This document shows positions 40,069 through 44,976 of a stretch of DNA of 44,976 nucleotides, piece by piece. The DNA comes from Thermaceae bacterium (GTDB lineage: Bacteria; Deinococcota; Deinococci; Deinococcales; Thermaceae). Every line of letters starts with the position of its first letter. Within the stretch, counting starts at the first letter, position 1. The notes beneath the pieces were generated by a model. That model was not told the origin of the DNA, searched no databases, and saw only the letters and a program-made list of their open reading frames with translations. A program made the position numbers and the translations under genes. The DNA lies in contig JADMIM010000020.1 of NCBI GenBank assembly GCA_015478585.1, positions 1 to 44,976 of the forward strand. Direction: 5' to 3'.

Positions 40069-41913
40069 TTAAGCAAACCTATACAACTTCCCCGCCAGCG
40101 TCGCCACGTACAACGCCCCCCGGTACGGCAGCGGCGGAGCCTGTATCGGCCCCAGCCCCGTGGCCTCGAAGGCCATTCGCCCGGTGTGCGTGTCCACCGC
40201 CAGCACCCGCCCCTCCTCGGTTCCTAGGTAGAGCATCCCGTGCGCCAGCGACAAGGCCCCCGTGACCTTCCCGACCTCGAGTTCCCACACCTCGTCCCCG
40301 GTTGCCGCATCCAGCGAGTAGAGCCGCCCGGCCCAGCTCGAGGCATACACTCTGGTCTCGTCCACGGCGGGTGCACCCCACAGCTCCCCCTCGAGGTCGT
40401 AGCTCCACTTCACCTCTCGCGCCAGCGGGTCGAAAGCGTGGATTTCGCCGTCCCAGGTGGGGATATAGAGCAGTCCACTGCGGGCCGGAATCACGGTGTG
40501 AACCGGCCCGGTCTCGACCTTGTAGCGCAGGTGGCCCTTTCCCGGCTCGAGGGCGTAGAGCCAACCCTCCTCGCTCGCGGTGAACAGCAATCCCCGGTAG
40601 AGTGTCGGCGAGGCCGCCAGATTGCCCCCGGCCTGGAAGCCCCAGCGCAGGCTGCCACTGCCATCGAGGGCGTACAAAAATCCGTCGCGCCCAGCCAGAT
40701 ACACCAGCTCGCCCACCAGCGGCGCAGCCGTGATTTCGGCCTTGGTGGGGAAGCTCAGGATGGGTCGCCCGGTGCGCGAGATGGCGGTCAGGCGACCATC
40801 CCAGGCGGCGGCATAGAGGCGGTCTGCGGTAACCACGGGCGGGGCCGAAACCTCATCGCCCAGGCGCTGCCGGGTGATGCTGCCCCCGGCGGGGTCGAGC
40901 AGCTCGAACCGGGCCAGGCCCTGGCCCGCGCCCACCCACACGCTGCCGTCGCGCGCCACCAGTTCGCCGGGCCAGGCCACCTCGCCACCCAAGTCGAAAG
41001 TTCCCTGAAGCTCGAGCCGTTCCGGTCTCGCCGGGCCGCTAGGATAGTGCCCGGTGCGGCTGGCCCCCGCTCTGGGCGTGCCCGAGAGGGTTTCGCGGTA
41101 GTCGCGCAGGCTCTCCTCGAGCACCGCTTTGGCCGTCGCCGCGCTGCTGGGCCGCTCGGCGGGGGCTTTGGCGAGGAGGGAGTTTATCAACCCGGAAACC
41201 TCGGCGGGAACTGCCGGATTCATCGCGTGAACCAGTTTGGGGGCTTCGTGGACGTGCTGGTACAACACCGATTGGTCGTTTTCGCCCTCGAACAGCGACT
41301 TTCCGGTGAAGGTGCGGTACAGCACTGCACCGAAGCTGTAGAGGTCGGCCTGGGGCGAGAGGGCCAAGCCCTTGGCCTGTTCAGGAGCCATATATTCGGG
41401 GGTTCCCAGGGTGTAGCCGGTGCGGGTGAAGTGACGGCTCTCCTGCACCAAGTAGGCCAGGCCAAAGTCCATCACCTTGGGCTGCCCGTCGGCGGCTACT
41501 AAAATATTGCGCGGGGTCAGGTCACGGTGGATGACCCCTCGAGTGTGAAGGTGCTCGAGCGCGTCCAGCACCTTGATGGCAGCTTCGATCAGGTGCAGCC
41601 CTTCCATACCGTCCTCGAAGGGGCCAAGGCGCTCCACACTTCCGCCCTCAACGAGTTCCATCACGAAGTAGGTACGCCCCGCCTCCTCTCCCAGGTCGTA
41701 GACCTGCACCACGCCGGGGTGGGAGAGCTTGGAGAGAGCCTTGACCTCCTGGAAAAAGCGGTTTTTCTCGGTGGGGTGGATATAAGTGTGCAGCAACTTG
41801 ACGGCTACCGCTCGATCCATCCGTTCGTCCAGGGCACGCCAGACCTCGGCCATGCCCCCTTCACCCAAAGGGCTTTCCAGGCGGTAGCGTCCAGCCAGCT
41901 TGACCGAAACCAT
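40069..41913 (-). CDS. Ser/Thr protein kinase with C-terminal PQQ-type beta-propeller
   Basis: A 614-residue protein. Residues 9-270 are a Hanks-type kinase: G17-EGGMAEV glycine loop, K39 (VAVKLL), E56, HRDLTPRN at 129-136 with catalytic D131, and D149-F-G. GTPEYMAPEQA follows as the activation segment. Residues 310-614 are a run of PQQ-enzyme-like repeats (DGSVWVGAGQGLARFELLDP, LYALDGSGSLRWGFQAGG, LYSLDAATGDEVWELEVG), forming a predicted eight-bladed propeller. No membrane helix lies between the two parts, so the propeller is probably cytoplasmic and may sense a ligand or bind the substrate. The neighbour downstream is the nuclease-like gene. Confidence 0.93.
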   Translation of the reverse strand: MVSVKLAGRYRLESPLGEGGMAEVWRALDERMDRAVAVKLLHTYIHPTEKNRFFQEVKALSKLSHPGVVQVYDLGEEAGRTYFVMELVEGGSVERLGPFEDGMEGLHLIEAAIKVLDALEHLHTRGVIHRDLTPRNILVAADGQPKVMDFGLAYLVQESRHFTRTGYTLGTPEYMAPEQAKGLALSPQADLYSFGAVLYRTFTGKSLFEGENDQSVLYQHVHEAPKLVHAMNPAVPAEVSGLINSLLAKAPAERPSSAATAKAVLEESLRDYRETLSGTPRAGASRTGHYPSGPARPERLELQGTFDLGGEVAWPGELVARDGSVWVGAGQGLARFELLDPAGGSITRQRLGDEVSAPPVVTADRLYAAAWDGRLTAISRTGRPILSFPTKAEITAAPLVGELVYLAGRDGFLYALDGSGSLRWGFQAGGNLAASPTLYRGLLFTASEEGWLYALEPGKGHLRYKVETGPVHTVIPARSGLLYIPTWDGEIHAFDPLAREVKWSYDLEGELWGAPAVDETRVYASSWAGRLYSLDAATGDEVWELEVGKVTGALSLAHGMLYLGTEEGRVLAVDTHTGRMAFEATGLGPIQAPPLPYRGALYVATLAGKLYRFA

Positions 41914-41959
41914 TGGGTCTTATTCTGCCTCAGAACGGGCTTATTGTGGTGATTGGCAG

Positions 41960-42925
41960 CTAAAAGCGGTCTCCGGGGTTGATTCGTGTGCCCCTGGCCC
42001 ATTCCAGCACCGACATTGGTTTTTTGCCCTCGGGCTGAACCTCCTTCAGCACGAGGTTTCCTCGAGCGGTAGAAACCTCGAGCCCATCGGCGATTCCGAC
42101 AACCGTTCCCGGCGGGGCGGACGCAAAGCCTTGCGTCCCTACAAGTTCGGCGTTTTGCGTTTGGCGTTTTGCGTCTAGCTGCATCCTCAGCACCTTGACC
42201 CGCCTACCCTGAAACTCAAACCAAGAACCCGGCCAGGGTTGCACCCCTCGGTGGCGGTTGTAGATTTCCTGGGCAGACCGCTCCCAGACAATCTTCCCGT
42301 CGTCCTTCTCGAGCAGCGGGGCCTGGGAACCAGCTTCGGGTTGGGGGGTGAGTTGGAGGTGCTCGAGGTCGTTCAGGGCTTCTAGCAAAAGCTCTATTCC
42401 CTTGTCCCGCAGGCGGTTCGAGAGTTCAATTGCGGTTTCGTGGGGGTCTACCGGGGTGTGCCACTTGAACACAACTGGGCCGGTATCCATCCCCACATCG
42501 GTTTGCATGATGCTTACGGCAGTGTTGGGGTCGCCATTTATCAGCGTCCACTGCACTGGGGCCGGGCCACGATACTTGGGCAAATCGGAAGGGTGCAGGT
42601 TGAGAAAGCCAAAACGGGGAACCTCGAGCAGAATCCCCGGCAGAATCTTGCCATAGGCGGCGGTGACAGCAGCCACAAGGTTCAGGCTTTTGAATAGCTC
42701 CACGAACTCCCCATTGCTCTTGAGTTTTTTGGGCTTCTCTACAGGCAAACCCTGGGCCTCAGCCCACTGCGCCACCGGACAGGCCGTGAGTTGCAGGCCG
42801 CGCCCGGCAGGTTTGTCGGGCTGGGTGACCACCAGAACAACCTCGTGGTGCTGGTGCAGGGCTTGCAACACCGGAACCGACCACCCGGGCGATCCGAAAA
42901 AAGCGAGTTTGCGGCGAGTTAACAT
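41960..42925 (-). CDS. fmt: Methionyl-tRNA formyltransferase
   Basis: A 321-residue Fmt, which formylates Met-tRNA for initiation. LAFFGSPGWSVPVLQALHQH is the N-terminal Rossmann start, NLHPSDLPKYRGPAPVQW near residue 107 holds the catalytic Asn/His set with SIMQTDVGMDTGPV near residue 140, and the C-terminal OB-like domain includes QEIYNRHRGVQPWPGSWFEFQGRRVKVLRMQL. Between residues 258 and 282 (LDAKRQTQNAELVGTQGFAS) the gene carries an in-frame insert made of a palindromic repeat and GCGTTTTGC units that is not part of the family. The ATG at 42925 follows GGAGG, 6 nt upstream. It is followed upstream by def. Confidence 0.94.
   Translation of the reverse strand: MLTRRKLAFFGSPGWSVPVLQALHQHHEVVLVVTQPDKPAGRGLQLTACPVAQWAEAQGLPVEKPKKLKSNGEFVELFKSLNLVAAVTAAYGKILPGILLEVPRFGFLNLHPSDLPKYRGPAPVQWTLINGDPNTAVSIMQTDVGMDTGPVVFKWHTPVDPHETAIELSNRLRDKGIELLLEALNDLEHLQLTPQPEAGSQAPLLEKDDGKIVWERSAQEIYNRHRGVQPWPGSWFEFQGRRVKVLRMQLDAKRQTQNAELVGTQGFASAPPGTVVGIADGLEVSTARGNLVLKEVQPEGKKPMSVLEWARGTRINPGDRF
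42117..42149. repeat. Palindromic repeat inside the fmt coding sequence
   Basis: GGACGCAA (42119-42126) and TTGCGTCC (42131-42138) pair around AGCC, followed by CTACAAG. It is nearly identical over about 30 bp to the intergenic copy at 42940-42970. The next 35 bp on the minus strand are GCGTTTTGC-like microrepeats. Both are translated as part of Fmt. Confidence 0.75.
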
Positions 42926-42939
42926 TTCGGGCCTCCCAG

Positions 42940-42970
42940 GCGGACGCAAAGCTTTGCGTCCCTACAAAGT
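42940..42970. repeat. Palindromic repeat between fmt and def
   Basis: A 20-bp perfect palindrome, GGACGCAAAGCTTTGCGTCC at 42942-42961, followed by CTACAAAG. It stands in the fmt leader, between the two genes, and repeats the unit found inside fmt. Nearby GTCAGCGCTAAACGGTCAACG resembles the microrepeats of family I. Confidence 0.75.
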
Positions 42971-42992
42971 TTTTGCGGTCAGCGCTAAACGG

Positions 42993-43592
42993 TCAACGTT
43001 TCACGCTCAGCTCTTTCAAAAAAGACTTGGCCCGGCGCTGAAACTCGGCCAAGTCTTCGCGGTTTTCCTCCATAAACTCCTGGCGCAGGGGCAAGGGCAG
43101 GCGCTGGAAATACAGGATGCCCTCGAGGTGGTCAATCTCGTGCTGGAAGACTCGAGCCAAGTATCCTTCAGCCTCGAGGGTCTTCTTCTCCCCTTTTTCG
43201 TTCTGGTACTCGACCTTGATTTGCAGGTCGCGCGGCACGTCGTCCCAGTACACGCCGGGCAGCGAGAGGCAGCCCTCGAGGCCCACTTCCTGGCCCCCGG
43301 CTCGGTAGGTAATGACCGGGTTGACCATCACGTAGAGTTCCTTGATGCGGCTCTTAAGATCGGCTTCCTGGCCTTCGGGTTCGTCCTCTTCGGCTTCGTG
43401 GTATTCCGCTGCCACGAACAGGCGTTTGGAAAGCCCCACCTGGGGGGCAGCCAACCCCACCCCACGGGCTTCAAACATGCTCTCGAGCATATTCTCAGCC
43501 AGCTCCGGGATGCCGCCAAAATCCTGCACAAGCAGGGCTTTTTTCTTCAGAACCGGGTCGCCGTAGAGGCGGATAGGGAGAATCTGGGCCAT
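42993..43592 (-). CDS. def: Peptide deformylase
   Basis: A 199-residue iron/zinc peptide deformylase, which removes the formyl group from new proteins. All three family motifs are present: GVGLAAPQVG (residues 44-53), EGCLSLPG with metal ligand C108, and QHEIDHLEG with H151, E152 and H155. An insert of acidic residues (EYHEAEEDEPEGQEAD, about 63-78) lengthens the loop after motif 1. The ATG at 43592 gives MAQILPIRLYGDPVL, the usual start; a TACAAT -10 box lies 13 nt before it. fmt lies downstream on the same strand, an expected pairing. Confidence 0.95.
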   Translation of the reverse strand: MAQILPIRLYGDPVLKKKALLVQDFGGIPELAENMLESMFEARGVGLAAPQVGLSKRLFVAAEYHEAEEDEPEGQEADLKSRIKELYVMVNPVITYRAGGQEVGLEGCLSLPGVYWDDVPRDLQIKVEYQNEKGEKKTLEAEGYLARVFQHEIDHLEGILYFQRLPLPLRQEFMEENREDLAEFQRRAKSFLKELSVKR

Positions 43593-43695
43593 AGGTTCAA
43601 AGAAGATTGTACCGGGAGCAGGTTTGGATAAAGGTGGAAAGGTGAGCGACGCCAATAAAAGCCTATAGGGGAGTAATGTCCTTATTGTAAACCGC

Positions 43696-43701
43696 TACTA
43701 T
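43696..43701 (+). promoter_or_regulatory. -10 box (TACTAT), leaderless spacing
   Basis: TACTAT ends 7 nt before the ATG at 43709. No ribosome binding site is seen between them. Confidence 0.55.
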
Positions 43702-43708
43702 CACTCTC

Positions 43709-44767
43709 ATGAAGCCCGATTTTGACCGTTATCCTCTGCTGGTGGCTTGGGAGACAACTCACGCCTGTTTGCTGGCTTGCAAACACTGTCGGGCCTCGGC
43801 GGAGCCTGATCCGCTACCGGGTGAGCTCTCGACCCAAGAGGGTCTGGCCCTAATCCGCGAACTGGCTTCCTACAACCCCAAGCCCATCCTGCTGCCCACC
43901 GGGGGCGACCCTCTGCGTCGCCCCGACTTGTTCCCCCTGCTAGAAGAGGCCCAGCGGCAAGGGGTGAAAGTGGGCATTACCCCGGCTGTGACGGCTCAGC
44001 TTACCCGCAAGGTGGTACAGCGCTTCGCTGAGTTGGGGGTTCACCAGATGGCACTTTCCCTGGATGGGGCCAGCGCGGCCACCCACGACAGCTTCCGGGG
44101 GGTTCCCGGCACCTTCAAGCTGGCTTTGCAGGCCCTGGACTGGGCTAAAGAGTTTGGCCTGATGACCCAGATCAACAGCACCGTTACCCGCCTGACCGCT
44201 GGTGAGCTATCTGGTCTAGCGGACATCCTAGAGGCCAAAGGGGTAGCTACTTGGGAGGTCTTCTTCCTGGTTCCAGTAGGCCGTGGGGCCTTGCTGAACC
44301 AGCTTTCCGCCGAGGAATACGAAACCGTGATGCACTGGCTTTACCAGGCTAGCCGCCGCTATTCTTTCAAGATTCGCACTACCGAGGGGCCCCAGTTCCG
44401 CCGGGTAGTCATGCAGCGTCGCAGCCACGAAGGGCAAAGCGACGGAGCCCTGGTAGGTGCGGGACGCGGAGTCCATCTTTCGGATGGCAACGGCTTCGTG
44501 TTTGTGAGCGCTACTGGAGAAGTGTATCCCTCCGGCTTTCTGGCCCTTTCGGCAGGGAATATTCGCCAGCAAAGCCTGCTCGAGGTATATCAAAACAGTC
44601 CTATATTCCGCCAGCTCCGCGATAAAAATTTGCTCAAAGGTAAGTGCGGGGCGTGTGAATACAAGAATCTATGCGGCGGGAGCCGGGCTAGAGCCTGGGC
44701 CGAGACCAGGGATTACCTCGAGGCCGAGCCCCGCTGTAGTTATGTACCAGTGGCCCTGAGAACCTAG
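43709..44767 (+). CDS. Radical SAM/SPASM domain protein (TIGR04053-like)
   Basis: A 352-residue radical SAM enzyme. The 4Fe-4S motif is C20-x3-C24-x2-C27 (THACLLACKHCRA); LLPTGGDPLRRPDLF near residue 70 is the SAM-binding GGE-like motif, here GGD, and ALSLDGASAATHDSFRG near residue 115 follows. The C-terminal SPASM-type cluster region has KCGACEYKNLCGG...RC near residues 310-345. Relatives modify peptides or act in heme d1/heme b (AhbC/AhbD-like) pathways; no precursor peptide or heme gene is next to it, so the substrate is unknown. The mRNA is probably leaderless. The stop TAG is part of a family II motif (TAGAACGGTTTGC). Confidence 0.88.
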   Translation: MKPDFDRYPLLVAWETTHACLLACKHCRASAEPDPLPGELSTQEGLALIRELASYNPKPILLPTGGDPLRRPDLFPLLEEAQRQGVKVGITPAVTAQLTRKVVQRFAELGVHQMALSLDGASAATHDSFRGVPGTFKLALQALDWAKEFGLMTQINSTVTRLTAGELSGLADILEAKGVATWEVFFLVPVGRGALLNQLSAEEYETVMHWLYQASRRYSFKIRTTEGPQFRRVVMQRRSHEGQSDGALVGAGRGVHLSDGNGFVFVSATGEVYPSGFLALSAGNIRQQSLLEVYQNSPIFRQLRDKNLLKGKCGACEYKNLCGGSRARAWAETRDYLEAEPRCSYVPVALRT

Positions 44768-44787
44768 AACGGTTTGCATGAATCGGT
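44765..44787 (+). repeat. Family II repeat end (TAGAACGGTTTGCATGA), supplies a stop codon
   Basis: Starts with the TAG of the radical SAM gene and matches the sequence at the rnhA stop (TAGAGCGGTCTGCATAA) closely. The remaining bases to the window end hold only a small hairpin (GTTGGC-AAT-GCCAAC, about 44903-44917) and no gene I can support. Confidence 0.45.
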
Positions 44788-44976
44788 ATCCCTTATCCTC
44801 AGGGTTTTTGTGTTAGGGACGAAATAGCTCTGCTCGAGCAGTGCCCCGCCCGGTTGCCCGAGCGAGCCGCCACGGATGGTGGTTCACGAATGCGCTATGC
44901 CGTTGGCAATGCCAACTTGGTTCTAAGTCGCTCCATGATGAGGTTGCCAGGGAGGATATTTTGCCACCTCATCCAG

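Noticed and set aside
40240-41502. Long antisense open frame (420 codons) opposite the kinase-propeller gene
   Set aside because: Shadow frame caused by GC-rich codon bias of the kinase; no motif or start signal.

Overview
The window looks like a chromosome segment of a thermophile of the Deinococcus-Thermus group, most likely Meiothermus or a close relative. The evidence is a GC-rich genome with very frequent CTCGAG in coding sequence, a complete ba3-type cytochrome oxidase operon with the tiny subunit IIa, a long-form RmlA, PheS/PheT and Fmt of Thermaceae type, and many promoters whose -10 hexamer (TANNNT) sits only 6-7 nt before the start codon, the leaderless-mRNA layout typical of this phylum. 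No single marker gene fixes the species, so the genus is an inference.

Layout. 1-2.2 kb: the end of a probable PASTA-kinase-like protein, a YraN nuclease-like protein, a secreted PEBP-family protein, tRNA-Ser(GCU) with its own terminator, and a small coiled-coil protein. 2.2-2.9 kb: a dead, deletion-derived IS1595-family element with intact 18-bp ends and an 8-bp target duplication. 3-10.5 kb: a LacI regulator divergent from a polyol/sugar catabolic operon (binding protein, two permeases, zinc dehydrogenase, short-chain dehydrogenase, second zinc dehydrogenase) with no ATPase gene. 10.6-14.5 kb: rmlA, a BON/LysM protein, a zincin-like metallopeptidase, dodecin, and a TPR protein. 14.6-18.8 kb: pheS-pheT behind what looks like a transcription-attenuation leader with a Phe-Phe leader peptide, then a CvpA-like membrane protein. 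19-30.5 kb: RNase H, an MFS exporter, MsrA, a YloU/YloV (Asp23/FakA) pair, a secreted hydrolase, a DUF3108 protein, truB-ald, an acidic hypothetical, inorganic pyrophosphatase, and a MetY-like sulfhydrylase with a highly structured leader. 30.6-33.4 kb: the ba3 oxidase operon. 33.6-38.5 kb: a secreted phosphoesterase, a GMC oxidoreductase and a UvrD-like helicase. 38.6-40.1 kb: a short accessory patch, including an RHH/MazF toxin-antitoxin pair bracketed by a perfect 50-bp direct repeat of the helicase 5' end and AT-rich genes, one nuclease-like. 40.1-44.8 kb: a Ser/Thr kinase fused to a PQQ-type propeller, fmt, def and a radical SAM/SPASM protein.

How the genes work together. The polyol operon imports a sugar alcohol and oxidises it in the cytoplasm under LacI control. 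fmt-def form the N-terminal formylation/deformylation pair. pheST, truB and tRNA-Ser serve translation. The three core oxidase subunits form a terminal oxidase for low oxygen. Most other genes are housekeeping singletons.

The least ordinary content is between the genes. Two dispersed repeat families recur. Family I (about 110-170 bp, with a core around GGAC...AATT...GGACGCA) always abuts the stop codon of a neighbouring gene in one fixed orientation. Family II (TAGAGCGGTTTTC-like ends) itself supplies the TAG stop codon of several genes. Palindromic repeats also occur, one of them embedded in frame inside fmt. These, the pheST leader, the metY leader and the toxin-antitoxin insertion are the points most worth checking.
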